A program made the translations under genes and the position numbers. A stretch of DNA of 64,000 nt from an uncultured Flavobacteriales bacterium (GTDB taxonomy: Bacteria; Bacteroidota; Bacteroidia; Flavobacteriales_D; Crocinitomicaceae). Positions 15,321 to 24,267 of this stretch are shown piece by piece; position 1 is the stretch's first letter, and every line of letters starts with the position of its first letter. The stretch spans positions 309,659-373,658 of the forward strand of contig CALEIK010000025.1 in NCBI GenBank assembly GCA_937876195.1, read 5' to 3'. The notes under the pieces are model-generated. The model was not told where the DNA came from and searched no databases. It saw only the letters and a list, made by a program, of their open reading frames with translations.

Positions 15321-17765
15321 CTATTTCTTCCTCTTCAAACTTTGATAATCCAACCAGTAAAGTACTTTGATGGAAAAACTGTTCAACGGAGCATTTTCGA
15401 ACATGGTGGAAAGATTATACACGTACGACTCTGCCACTTCCTTGTCACTTGAGAAAATGGAGTTTTTCCAGACCATGTTAATTTCACTTCCTGGTAAAAA
15501 TACCCAGCGGTAGACAAAATCAATGGTAAATGCGTTAAAGTTGGTATTGTACACAGACTCACCTTCAGCATCCAGTCCATCTAAATCGTTCGGGGTTAGT
15601 CTTCCATCTTCATTGAGGTAGTAGAATCGGTCGTATTGCAATGCAGAACGGTAGTGCCGTAAACGAAACGTAACACCCATTTTATTCGTCAATGTGTAGC
15701 GCAAATCAATGGTATTGGTGGTTTCTACAACGTCTCGTGAACCAAAAATGATTTCATTTGAAGTTACTGCAGGTGTCCCGAAAGCAATAGCATATCCTTG
15801 TGCATTCCATCGGTAGGTTTGACTCCAATCGTAGACTAAAAATACCTTATCACTGATGCGGATGCGTGGACTGAAATTATAACTAAAGGTTGTCCAGTTA
15901 TTGCGCGAACCAAGAGAGTAAGTAATGCGCGAATCGATAGCGAGACGTTTTTGATAGTTCGAGGAAATCCAAGGGCTGACCTCAAACCAAGTTGGAGAAA
16001 TGAAATATCTGCCAGGTGTGCGTGGTTCGAAATAATCGTATTCATCCGTAACGCCACAATTAAAATTGAATCCTGCTGCATGAAAGCGCTGGCTGTTCAC
16101 GAAAAGATTGGCATTTATAAACGTACCTGTGTACACATTTGGATTGTACAACCGATTGTAAGAAACACCCACACTGCTCGATAATTGATTGAGCTTCCAA
16201 AAGGGATTGAAAACACGGTATCCCACTGAAGCGTTCACATTGCGCTTGTTGTTATTGGCATTGAAGCCTAAGTCATTTGGGTCGTAGGTATCAGATTCTT
16301 CAAAGTAACTTGTGCTAAATACAAAGCTTCCTTTTTGTTTTCCCGTAGAAACACCCCAGTTATGTCCCGTAACTATTTGGTTGGCGGAAAATTTGTTAGA
16401 CAGCGCAGTATTTGCACCGATAAAGTAGTTGTTTTCTTTTAGATTGATGCGTGTGTTCAACCCTGTTACATTCGCATCGTAGAAATGACCTTCTCTCATC
16501 ACATTGGTGTTGGTTAGTGTGACGAAACTGTTGTTTTTCAAGTTTTGATCTAGCACTAATACATTATAATTAGTAAGTGGGGCAGCGGTAATTTTTCTTC
16601 GTGCCCCGGTCAAATTATTTACTGCAGTTGCACTCTGTTTTGCTGTAATACCGTTAAAAACGCCGATTCCAAGTCCAGATTTTGTTCTACCCGATATTTT
16701 TGTCGCATTGTACAATTGTGCATTTGCAGGAACGTCTTCGAGTGACTCACCTTCCTCCAAATTGGTACTTAAAACGCTGTAAGGAGATTGAACACCAATT
16801 CGTCGTGAGTAGAACAATCCCGCTTTTGTGAACAGTTCATTTCCTTCCGTGAAAAACTGCCGATTTTCGTTGAATTGAATTTCGAAGGGACTTAAGTTCA
16901 ATACTTGGTTGTCAAAAACAACTTGTCCAAAATCAGGAACCAAAGTCATATCTAATGTAAACGCCTCATTTAATCCTAGTTTAATATCCATTCCTCCATT
17001 AAATGATCCCTGCCAGTTACGAATGTCAGGGTCTGGATTGCGGTAGTGATCGGCGTATGCAGAAACATAAGGCATAAAGGCTAGTCGAACTGGTGGTTCA
17101 ATTCCTTTTAGGTTAGTAAGCGAACCAGATTGTGCGATCCAATTGTCAAAATCGGGGCTAATAGGACTCCAAAGACTCTCTTCGCGATTTCTACTGATGT
17201 ACCGGTAGAAGTTAATTCCCCAGTTCTGCACGTCAACTTTTGGAAATCGAAATGCCGAATAGGGAATACGTATTTCAACCTGCCAACCTTGATCTGTGTG
17301 CATTACTTCACTGTGCCAAATCATATTGAGTTCAGGACTTTCTGAATTTGGTGTAAGTTTAGAGTCAAATTGTACACCCATGCTGCTCACTCCGAAAACA
17401 AATGCATTTTGGTCGTCATTGTAGGTGTCCAATGAAATTTGAACATTGTCAACATTGGCATTGAAGTCGTCTCTGAGCGAAAGTATTTTTGATACGAGCG
17501 AAGGATCATCATAGCAGATGACACCAATGTAAATGGCATTGTCGTCGTATAACAACTTGACTTCGGTGTTTTGGGTTGCTTCTTCTCCAGGTTTTGGTCT
17601 ATATTGAATGAAATCGCAATCAGGTTCTGTGTTGTTCCAGCATTTCTCAAGAAATTCGCCGTCAATGGTTATTTGTTCATTAATGGGGACTGCTTCCATC
17701 GTTTTTTGAGCGAGAGAATAAGCTGCAATGTGCGCAAAAAAGAAGAGAAGCACCGACTTAAGCAT
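15321..17765 (-). CDS. DUF5916 outer-membrane protein with N-terminal CBM9-like domain
   Basis: An 814-residue outer-membrane protein with a signal peptide (MLKSVLLFFFAHIAAYSLAQ). Residues about 25-215 match the carbohydrate-binding-family-9-like domain found in this family (ITIDGEFLEKCWNNT, EVKLLYDDNAIYIGVICYD, WQVEIRIPYSAFRF, WGINFYRYISRNREESLWSP). The remainder, rich in alternating aromatic strands (TRINLKENNYFIGANTALS, WFEVSPWISSNYQKR, WTTFSYNFSPRIRIS), is the DUF5916 beta-barrel, with QFFTEGNELF typical of the family. The barrel architecture suggests transport or surface display; the substrate is unknown. It is a single gene, with a -7 box very close to its ATG. Confidence 0.85.
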   Translation of the reverse strand: MLKSVLLFFFAHIAAYSLAQKTMEAVPINEQITIDGEFLEKCWNNTEPDCDFIQYRPKPGEEATQNTEVKLLYDDNAIYIGVICYDDPSLVSKILSLRDDFNANVDNVQISLDTYNDDQNAFVFGVSSMGVQFDSKLTPNSESPELNMIWHSEVMHTDQGWQVEIRIPYSAFRFPKVDVQNWGINFYRYISRNREESLWSPISPDFDNWIAQSGSLTNLKGIEPPVRLAFMPYVSAYADHYRNPDPDIRNWQGSFNGGMDIKLGLNEAFTLDMTLVPDFGQVVFDNQVLNLSPFEIQFNENRQFFTEGNELFTKAGLFYSRRIGVQSPYSVLSTNLEEGESLEDVPANAQLYNATKISGRTKSGLGIGVFNGITAKQSATAVNNLTGARRKITAAPLTNYNVLVLDQNLKNNSFVTLTNTNVMREGHFYDANVTGLNTRINLKENNYFIGANTALSNKFSANQIVTGHNWGVSTGKQKGSFVFSTSYFEESDTYDPNDLGFNANNNKRNVNASVGYRVFNPFWKLNQLSSSVGVSYNRLYNPNVYTGTFINANLFVNSQRFHAAGFNFNCGVTDEYDYFEPRTPGRYFISPTWFEVSPWISSNYQKRLAIDSRITYSLGSRNNWTTFSYNFSPRIRISDKVFLVYDWSQTYRWNAQGYAIAFGTPAVTSNEIIFGSRDVVETTNTIDLRYTLTNKMGVTFRLRHYRSALQYDRFYYLNEDGRLTPNDLDGLDAEGESVYNTNFNAFTIDFVYRWVFLPGSEINMVWKNSIFSSDKEVAESYVYNLSTMFENAPLNSFSIKVLYWLDYQSLKRKK

Positions 17766-17771
17766 AGCCTA

Positions 17772-17779
17772 CAAAAATA
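17772..17779 (-). promoter_or_regulatory. -7 box of the DUF5916 gene
   Basis: The minus strand reads TATTTTTG, a TAnnTTTG match ending 6 bases before the ATG at 17765. This is another case of an almost leaderless transcript. Confidence 0.4.
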
Positions 17780-17890
17780 AATGATTATTTCGGGTGAAAT
17801 GTTAATATTGATAGAAATAAACATCGACATGATTCGATGGGTTCCGATATGCGCTTCAAGGAAGAGTCGTTTAAATAATTTTACCCTCGT

Positions 17891-17918
17891 TGCAAAATCG
17901 CAATATTGCGATTTTGCA
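17891..17918. repeat. Perfect 28-bp palindrome
   Basis: Positions 17891-17918 read identically on both strands (centre CGCAATATTGCG, flanks TGCAAAAT/ATTTTGCA). It stands between the 3' end of the steroid-reductase-like gene and the promoter of the DUF5916 gene, about 125 bases upstream of the latter. It could be a dimeric-regulator site or a palindromic repeat element. Confidence 0.85.
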
Positions 17919-17996
17919 TCAATTTAGCCTGTACCTCTTCTAGACAATAATTTGGGTATTTAACTTCATACTTGCGACTGCGGAGCAAACACAGAA

Positions 17997-18029
17997 TGCA
18001 ATATTGCAATATCGAAATATTGCGATATA
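17997..18029. repeat. Cluster of ATATTGC palindromes
   Basis: TGCAATATTGCA (17997-18008) is a perfect 12-bp palindrome and is followed by ATATCG...CGATAT (about 18010-18029), a 6-bp stem around AAATATTG. The words match the core of the 28-bp palindrome some 80 bases away. It directly follows the stop of the minus-strand gene at 18049. Confidence 0.6.
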
Positions 18030-18048
18030 TGAATATATAAAATATTGA

Positions 18049-18801
18049 TTACCAAATAAATGGAATCACCGCTTTTCGATCTTTGGGATAATCTTCAAAT
18101 TTTTCTTTGTACCATTTGTGATGTTTCAAGGCACGCGGTAGCACATTTGCAATCGTCCACACGCAAAATGTAAGTGCAGGAACATTCCATGCCATGATAG
18201 CAAATCCCGTCCATTGAACCATTTCACCTAAGAAGTTGGGACAAGAAACAAAACGATAAAGAAAGCCGTGAGGAATTTTATAGCCTGTTTCATTTGGCTT
18301 GCGCAGGTTAATGAGAATATGGTCACTCACATTATTGATGATCGCACCGATGAAAAACAGTCCTATCCCTACAAAAAAGAGTGGATGTGAAAAATCAGCA
18401 TCAGTATATGTCTCGAAATATGCTAAAAAGTAGCCGTTCATTCCCGCATTTATTCCATTAAAGAAAATGGCAGAAAACACGATGGACAATGGCATTTTCT
18501 TTCCTTTTGTGCGCAAACGAAGTGGAAAAATAAATGTGCGATTGAAATAATGCAATAACCACAAAACAGCGAGCATCAATGCGTAATCGGATAAATCTCC
18601 AATAATTGCAAAGACCAGAATTAAAATGAACGAAGGGATTTCCATCAGTACCCACCCGAGTCGGTTGTCGATAAGCTTTCCCCATCCTTTTTCTTGGGTA
18701 TGTCTTCCGTAAGGTGCAGTAACGAAGAATAGACTAATGAACGTAACGACAGCAACGCCAATCCAAATCCAGGCAATCAGGTTGAATAAATCTTCAGTCA
18801 T
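18049..18801 (-). CDS. Steroid 5-alpha-reductase family membrane protein
   Basis: A 250-residue polytopic membrane protein of the 3-oxo-5-alpha-steroid 4-dehydrogenase family. About six hydrophobic segments are visible. The diagnostic parts are the N-terminal TAPYGRHTQEKGWGKLIDNRLGW (cut here for display; residues about 28-50) and the C-terminal half, with GYKIPHGFLYRFVSCPNFLGEMVQWTG and HHKWYKEKFEDYPKDRKAVIPF, which holds the NADPH-binding residues in this family. It would reduce a conjugated double bond next to a carbonyl in a lipid-like substrate. It lies 16 bases downstream of the SDR gene and is probably cotranscribed. The true substrate in a bacterium is unknown. Confidence 0.85.
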   Translation of the reverse strand: MTEDLFNLIAWIWIGVAVVTFISLFFVTAPYGRHTQEKGWGKLIDNRLGWVLMEIPSFILILVFAIIGDLSDYALMLAVLWLLHYFNRTFIFPLRLRTKGKKMPLSIVFSAIFFNGINAGMNGYFLAYFETYTDADFSHPLFFVGIGLFFIGAIINNVSDHILINLRKPNETGYKIPHGFLYRFVSCPNFLGEMVQWTGFAIMAWNVPALTFCVWTIANVLPRALKHHKWYKEKFEDYPKDRKAVIPFIW

Positions 18802-18808
18802 AATTTAG

Positions 18809-18840
18809 GATCTATGGTTAGATTGATCTATGGTTAGATT
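18809..18840. repeat. 16-bp tandem duplication at the end of the SDR gene
   Basis: GATCTATGGTTAGATT occurs twice head to tail (18809-18824 and 18825-18840). The stop codon of the minus-strand SDR gene falls within the duplication, so the C-terminal residues NHRSI are encoded by it. Confidence 0.85.
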
Positions 18841-19801
18841 TCCACTCCAACAAATCTTTAATGGATTCATGCAGCGGGCGCACCTGATGCCCAAGTGCTT
18901 CAACTGCTTTATTGTTCGACATATTTACATGACCGCGTTTCAGCGTTAGAATACTTTCTTTTGTGAATTTTGGCGATTTCTTCATCAGTTTCGATTGCAA
19001 TTGAAAGAAAGGAATACTCATCATGATAATCGGGGTAGGAACAATCATTTTTGGTGCTTTGACGCCCGCAACCTCTGATACAATGGCGGCCAATTCGGTG
19101 ATAGGATAGTACTGCCCGGTTAAGTTGTAGGTTTCACCTGTTTTACCTTTCTCAATGCTGTTAATGATTGAGTTTGCAACGTCACGCACATCAACGAAAT
19201 CATATCCGCCTTTTACCACTGCTGGGACTTTTCGCTGAGCGATATCTAGAATAGCTTGTCCCAACAACGATGGTTTTAAATCTACTGGTCCCAACATTGA
19301 TGACGGTCGCACGATAAATGCATCCAATTGATTATTTTTTACTGCTTCGAGTACAAATTGCTCTGCTTTTGCTTTGCTAAAATCGTAGGCGAAATCGTTT
19401 TCAGTCTTATAGGGGCGGGTTTCGTCAAAAACGCCATTGGCAGGTATTTCTTGCAGTGCATGCGTCGAACTGACATGAATTAAGCGCTTTACATTTTGTT
19501 GAATAGCCGTTGAAAGTACTGCTTGCGTTCCCATTACATTTGTGTTGTACACTTTACCGTTTTGTGCTCCTGTAATGGAAATCAAAGCAGCAGAATGAAT
19601 AACAATATCGGCACCTGAGATTAATTCTGTCAATGAATCTGTCGTCAGTTCTCCTTGAACCCATGTCAAAGAATCTGATTCGATTGGTGGTCGCTGAGTA
19701 TGGTACTGTGCACGAATTTTCCAATCGTCATTTTGTACAAGCGCTGAAATGATCGCTGTTCCGAGATGACCGCTTCCTCCAGTAATTGCAATTGTTGGCA
19801 T
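18818..19801 (-). CDS. NAD-dependent epimerase/3-beta-HSD-like SDR
   Basis: A 327-residue extended short-chain dehydrogenase. The Rossmann motif TGGSGHLG lies at residues 7-14, the DIVIHSAALIS segment near 65-75 and the catalytic YDFSK (YxxxK) near 139-143 with an upstream serine in HVSSTHAL. The C-terminal region (FVDVRDVANSI, GETYNLTG) is typical of the atypical/extended SDRs that act on nucleotide sugars, steroids or flavonoids. No transmembrane segment is seen. Directly downstream is the steroid-reductase-like gene, so the two may act on the same lipid-like ketone or alcohol. The function is inferred from family only. Confidence 0.85.
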   Translation of the reverse strand: MPTIAITGGSGHLGTAIISALVQNDDWKIRAQYHTQRPPIESDSLTWVQGELTTDSLTELISGADIVIHSAALISITGAQNGKVYNTNVMGTQAVLSTAIQQNVKRLIHVSSTHALQEIPANGVFDETRPYKTENDFAYDFSKAKAEQFVLEAVKNNQLDAFIVRPSSMLGPVDLKPSLLGQAILDIAQRKVPAVVKGGYDFVDVRDVANSIINSIEKGKTGETYNLTGQYYPITELAAIVSEVAGVKAPKMIVPTPIIMMSIPFFQLQSKLMKKSPKFTKESILTLKRGHVNMSNNKAVEALGHQVRPLHESIKDLLEWKSNHRSI

Positions 19802-19886
19802 AAGGTAGTTCTTAATTTGAGTTCCAATATACAGTTTTTGAGTAGTTTGAAATTCATTTTAATCGAAACTTTTGTATTTTGGTGGC

Positions 19887-20345
19887 ATGAAACGAGTTCA
19901 TCAATTTAGAAGGTTATTGATTTTGTTGATTGCTTTTGTATCGCTATCAATCACTGATGCAGCTGAAAGAGTTAGTTATCACACTGTACACGTTCAAATA
20001 GGAAATATCCGCAATACGAAAGGTAGAATACAGCTGCAAGTTTTTAAAGATCAAAAAGGTTACGAAGAGAAGGATCCATGGAAGGCAAATTTCATAGATA
20101 AGAAGAACATGAAGAACAAGTCCCTATTTTACACAATTAAGGGGTTGGAAACTGGAGTCTATGGAATTGCCATTTTAGATGATGAAAACGAGAACACTAA
20201 AATGGATTACGGCTGGGTGCTACCTGAGGAAGGGTTTGGATTTGCAGATTACTACCATACGGGCTGGACTAAACCGCATTTTGATGACTTTAAATTTTAT
20301 CTAAACTCGGATAAAACGGTCAAAATCATCGTACGTTATTTATAA
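19887..20345 (+). CDS. Exported DUF2141 protein
   Basis: A small exported protein of 152 residues. I start at the ATG at 19887 (MKRVHQFRRLLILLIAFVSL..., a basic n-region and hydrophobic signal segment ending near TDAAE) rather than the TTG frame start at 19872. The mature part has the DUF2141 pattern: HVQIGNIRNTKGRIQLQVF, YTIKGLETGVYGIAILDDEN and NTKMDYGWVLPEEGFGFADYY. The family is a small beta-sandwich of unknown role, often described as a periplasmic or surface Ca-like acidic motif protein because of the DDENENTKMD stretch. It is a lone gene. Confidence 0.85.
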   Translation: MKRVHQFRRLLILLIAFVSLSITDAAERVSYHTVHVQIGNIRNTKGRIQLQVFKDQKGYEEKDPWKANFIDKKNMKNKSLFYTIKGLETGVYGIAILDDENENTKMDYGWVLPEEGFGFADYYHTGWTKPHFDDFKFYLNSDKTVKIIVRYL

Positions 20346-20365
20346 ACTTGGTCGTTGGTGAAGAC

Positions 20366-21571
20366 TTAATCGTTGTCAACGAAGTTAAAGGTGTAGCGCG
20401 TGCCATCTGACGTATTTCGCTCCATTTTTCCATCCAATTGTTCTACCAATGTTTCAATCAATTCAACTCCGAAGGATTGTGTTTTTTGTTGTTCCAACCA
20501 AACTCCATTGTCCCAGTAAATCATTTTCACATTCTTTCCGTGTTGTTGAATATCTATTTTAATCTCACCCGCACTTTTTGAAACAAAGGCATACTTCAGT
20601 GAATTGGAAATCAACTCATTAAAAATAAGTGCGATTGGGATCAGGTTTTTTGGTTGAATGATTTCAACGTTTGACTGTACATCCACATAGAGTTTTTTAT
20701 CAACTGAATAGGAGGATGAAATTTGATCAATGAGTGTTTTTAGATAATCGACGAGATTGATTTTTGCTAAATCTTTGTTTTGATATATTTTATCGTGAAT
20801 CAACGACATGGCGACAATGCGGTCAATTGTATTCGCAAAAATGTCTTTATTTTTTTCGCCTTCTAATTCTTTCGACTGTAAGCGCAACAAACTCGTTATG
20901 ACCTGTAGATTGTTTTTAACTCGGTGATGAATTTCTCTTAACATTACAGTCTTTTCTTCATTTTGACGTACAACCTGTTCATTTTTGTGCTGCAAATCTG
21001 AATTGATCAGTCGATAATTTTTTTCTGCGTGTCTCGTAGTGTCAACAAATTGTTTGATGAAATATCCAATAATCAGGGAGACTACCACATAATTTATGGC
21101 GAGACTAATGGTGTCCACTTCACCAATTTTATTGAGTAATTGGACATTTTTTTTTAGTACAAAGAGGATGAAATAAATCACACCGAGTATATTAATGATA
21201 AATACGATGTTTCCAATTCTCTTGCCCAGTGAAAAATAGGTAAACAAAACGACCATGATAATCCATAGAACATCCACAAAGTGAATAAGATTATCAAAAT
21301 AAATTAAGGTGAATTGACATAGAAAAGTTCCAGATACCGTGAATACGTATGCTGCCGCAACATGGCTTTTGGTTATGCTCATGATTGCCAATAAAAGGAG
21401 TGTCACGACTGATCCTAGAAGTGTTGGAACGGTTGCTCCATTCTCCAAAATAAGAAAGGTGATGCCAAGTAGGGTAAGTACAATAAATAGAAATGCGCTG
21501 ACGTTCCATGTCAAGTTAAACTTGGCAATATCATAGTATTCTGTACACTTTGATGTCGGTCTAAAGAACAT
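20366..21571 (-). CDS. Membrane sensor histidine kinase, HisKA_2 type
   Basis: A 401-residue sensor kinase. Residues about 20-172 form six transmembrane helices with short loops and no obvious periplasmic sensor, so it probably senses within the membrane. A coiled region follows, then the HisKA_2 dimerisation domain with the phospho-acceptor histidine in LREIHHRVKNNLQVI (H215 or H216) and the HATPase domain with the N-box ELISNSLKYAF near 330, the DNGVW box near 365, GVELIETLVEQL and GTRYTFNF at the end. No response regulator is encoded nearby, so it is an orphan. It runs head-on into the DUF2141 gene, 20 bases away. Confidence 0.9.
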   Translation of the reverse strand: MFFRPTSKCTEYYDIAKFNLTWNVSAFLFIVLTLLGITFLILENGATVPTLLGSVVTLLLLAIMSITKSHVAAAYVFTVSGTFLCQFTLIYFDNLIHFVDVLWIIMVVLFTYFSLGKRIGNIVFIINILGVIYFILFVLKKNVQLLNKIGEVDTISLAINYVVVSLIIGYFIKQFVDTTRHAEKNYRLINSDLQHKNEQVVRQNEEKTVMLREIHHRVKNNLQVITSLLRLQSKELEGEKNKDIFANTIDRIVAMSLIHDKIYQNKDLAKINLVDYLKTLIDQISSSYSVDKKLYVDVQSNVEIIQPKNLIPIALIFNELISNSLKYAFVSKSAGEIKIDIQQHGKNVKMIYWDNGVWLEQQKTQSFGVELIETLVEQLDGKMERNTSDGTRYTFNFVDND

Positions 21572-21621
21572 TAACTATCTGGTGATGTTTTAAGCGTTAC
21601 AACGATGATGTTTCTCATTAT

Positions 21622-24129
21622 CTATATGATTCCTTTACTTGCTAAAAATTGATCAAGACTTACTTCATCTGAGTACAAAACATCCCGTGCTTTACTTCCT
21701 TTGAAAGGGCCAATAATCCCCATTCCTTCGAGTTGATCGACAATTCTTCCAGCGCGATTGTATCCGAGTTTTAACTTTCGTTGCAGCAAACTAGCTGATC
21801 CTTGCTGATGCATTACAACAATTCTAGCCGCGTCTGCAAACATGGCGTCCAGCTCGTCATCAGCCATGTTCCCACTTCCTTCTCCCGCTTCGCCAACGTA
21901 TTCGGGCAACAACATTGCTTCAGGGTAACCGCGCTGATCACCAATAAATGCACAGATGTCATCCACTTCGGGAGTGTCCACAAAACCGCATTGCAAGCGC
22001 ACCACATCTTGTCCTAGGCTGACCAACATATCACCACGCCCAATCAGTTGATCCGCACCTGAAGCATCCAAAATTGTACGTGAATCTATTTTTGACAATA
22101 CTCTAAATGCAATCCGTGCGGGGAAGTTGGCTTTAATCATTCCAGTAATCACGTTTACTGAAGGACGTTGCGTTGCGACAATTAAATGGATTCCAATTGC
22201 TCTAGCTAGCTGTGCAATTCTAGCAATAGGTTGCTCAACTTCTTTTCCCGCAGTCATAATAAGGTCGGCGAACTCATCAATTAAAACGACAATGTATGGA
22301 AGGTATTGATGTCCATTCTCTGGATTCAATTTCCGGGCAATAAATTTCTGGTTGTATTCAACAATGTTGCGCACGTGAGCAGCTTTCAGCAACTCATAGC
22401 GATTATCCATTTCAATACAAAGTGAATTCAACGTGTTTACCACCTTGCTTGTATCTGTGATAATTGCTTCTTCTTCACCAGGTAATTTCGCCAAAAAGTG
22501 GCGTTCAATGCGATTGTACAAAGTCAACTCAACCTTTTTGGGATCCACCAACACAAACTTCACCTGCGCTGGGTGCTTTTTGTAGAGCAAAGAGATGAGA
22601 ATGGCGTTTAATCCTACAGACTTCCCTTGTCCTGTTGCTCCTGCCACAAGTAAGTGTGGAAGCTTTGCTAAATCAAATGTAAAGATTTCGTTGGTGATTG
22701 TCTTCCCCATCACGACGGGTAATTCGAAATCATTTTGCTGAAACTTTTTCGAAGCAATCAATGAACGCATGCTCACCATTTCGGGTTTGCTGTTAGGTAC
22801 TTCGATACCAATTGTTCCTTTGCCTGGAATTGGTGCGATAATACGAATTCCGAGTGCAGCTAAACTCAACGCAATATCATCCTCCAGGTTTTTGATTTTT
22901 GAAATTCGCACTCCTGGAGCGGGCACGATTTCATACAAGGTAACCGTTGGACCAACTGTCGCTCTGATTTTATCAATTTCTATTTTATAATTAGAGAGGG
23001 TAGAAACGATCTTGTTTTTATTTGCTTCTAATTCTGCTTTATCGACTTGCCCTAGGGATGTACCGTAATCTTTTAACAAATCAATTGGAGGAAGTGCATA
23101 GCTGGAAAGGTCCAATTTTGGGTCATAGTCGCCATATTCTTGACGTTTACTTTCTACTTCCTCATCAGTGAGTTCAAGGTCATCTTCTTTCTGCTTCGCA
23201 ACTTCTACTTCAAATGCTTCATCGTCAGACTCAAAATCGCTGAGGTCTTCGTCCACTTCTTTGTTCATTTCATCAATCAACTCTGACGTTTCTTCCTCTT
23301 CAATTTCCTCATCGATGCTCAATTCATTCTCATCTTCTTCAAAATGAACCGTGCGGGCAATTAGTTCATCGGTAGTTTTATCAGGGTCAAGAGTATTCGT
23401 GACAGCTAAATCTTCTGCACTTTGAACACCTGAGAGAACATCGTCTTCTTCTGAAGTACCTCGCTTAAACCAACCAAGTATTTTGGAGAAGTTCACATTG
23501 AAAACGATTAAACCAATCAAGTAACCTGCGGCCAGGATGAAAATCAACGCTCCAAAACTGCCTAGTGATAGTTGCAACCACTGATTGATTTGATATCCGA
23601 AGGTACCACCTGCGTAACTCACATGTTGAGAGAAAAGTCCTAAAAAGAGACTGAACCAAACCATACTCAAAAGTGCAGCACCGATTGTTTTACCAATGGG
23701 TAACAGGGTAATGTTGAATAAGATTTTAAAACCAAGAACAAAACCAACAATTGGAATGGCGAATGAAGCAAGTCCAAACCAACGATACATAAGCAGGTGT
23801 GACGTCCAAGCGCCGAATTTTCCTAGCCAATTGGCAACTGGCTCTATGTTTCCATCGAACAAAAATTCAAATAATCCTTTTGAGAGTACTCTGTTTTGGT
23901 CTTGTTCCCACGTTAGTAGATAAGAGAAATTGGCAAGAAATAGATAAACAGAGAGCAGAAGCAGAATCGTACCAACGGTCGATTTCACTTTCTTTTTATT
24001 GAAGCGATCTCTTAAAAGTTGAAGTGTGTTGAGCTTTTTTGCACTGTTAGACTTACCAACAGTTTTAGCCTTTTTTTCTTCTTTCTTTTCCTTCTCGCCC
24101 TTTGATATAAACTCGTTATCTGCTGCCAT
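21622..24129 (-). CDS. ftsK: DNA translocase FtsK/SpoIIIE
   Basis: FtsK pumps DNA through the closing septum and activates XerCD recombination at dif. The 835 residues hold a lysine-rich N-terminus, four transmembrane helices (about residues 52-215), an acidic linker of about 130 residues rich in Glu and Asp (EEDENELSIDEEIEEE type), then the alpha domain, the motor with Walker A GATGQGKSVGLN near 495 and Walker B YIVVLIDEFADLI near 612, and the C-terminal winged-helix gamma domain from about 765 (LLQRKLKLGYNRAGRIVDQLE) that reads KOPS-like polarity sequences. Length and order are standard for Bacteroidota. A possible promoter is at 24147-24177. Confidence 0.97.
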   Translation of the reverse strand: MAADNEFISKGEKEKKEEKKAKTVGKSNSAKKLNTLQLLRDRFNKKKVKSTVGTILLLLSVYLFLANFSYLLTWEQDQNRVLSKGLFEFLFDGNIEPVANWLGKFGAWTSHLLMYRWFGLASFAIPIVGFVLGFKILFNITLLPIGKTIGAALLSMVWFSLFLGLFSQHVSYAGGTFGYQINQWLQLSLGSFGALIFILAAGYLIGLIVFNVNFSKILGWFKRGTSEEDDVLSGVQSAEDLAVTNTLDPDKTTDELIARTVHFEEDENELSIDEEIEEEETSELIDEMNKEVDEDLSDFESDDEAFEVEVAKQKEDDLELTDEEVESKRQEYGDYDPKLDLSSYALPPIDLLKDYGTSLGQVDKAELEANKNKIVSTLSNYKIEIDKIRATVGPTVTLYEIVPAPGVRISKIKNLEDDIALSLAALGIRIIAPIPGKGTIGIEVPNSKPEMVSMRSLIASKKFQQNDFELPVVMGKTITNEIFTFDLAKLPHLLVAGATGQGKSVGLNAILISLLYKKHPAQVKFVLVDPKKVELTLYNRIERHFLAKLPGEEEAIITDTSKVVNTLNSLCIEMDNRYELLKAAHVRNIVEYNQKFIARKLNPENGHQYLPYIVVLIDEFADLIMTAGKEVEQPIARIAQLARAIGIHLIVATQRPSVNVITGMIKANFPARIAFRVLSKIDSRTILDASGADQLIGRGDMLVSLGQDVVRLQCGFVDTPEVDDICAFIGDQRGYPEAMLLPEYVGEAGEGSGNMADDELDAMFADAARIVVMHQQGSASLLQRKLKLGYNRAGRIVDQLEGMGIIGPFKGSKARDVLYSDEVSLDQFLASKGII

Positions 24130-24146
24130 TTAAAAAATATATCCTA

Positions 24147-24177
24147 CGAAGATAAGAAGGATTGCCGATGCAGTCAA
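24147..24177 (-). promoter_or_regulatory. Possible ftsK promoter
   Basis: On the minus strand a TTG (24177-24175) is followed 20 bases later by TATCTTCG (24154-24147), one base off TAnnTTTG, 17 bases before the ATG. Confidence 0.35.
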
Positions 24178-24267
24178 TCTATCTGGGTTTAAGTTTACAC
24201 AGTCAACTGTTCAAAGAGTAAATGCCATTTAACTCACCCCTGAGTTGATAAGGTGGAAGTTTGGAGC

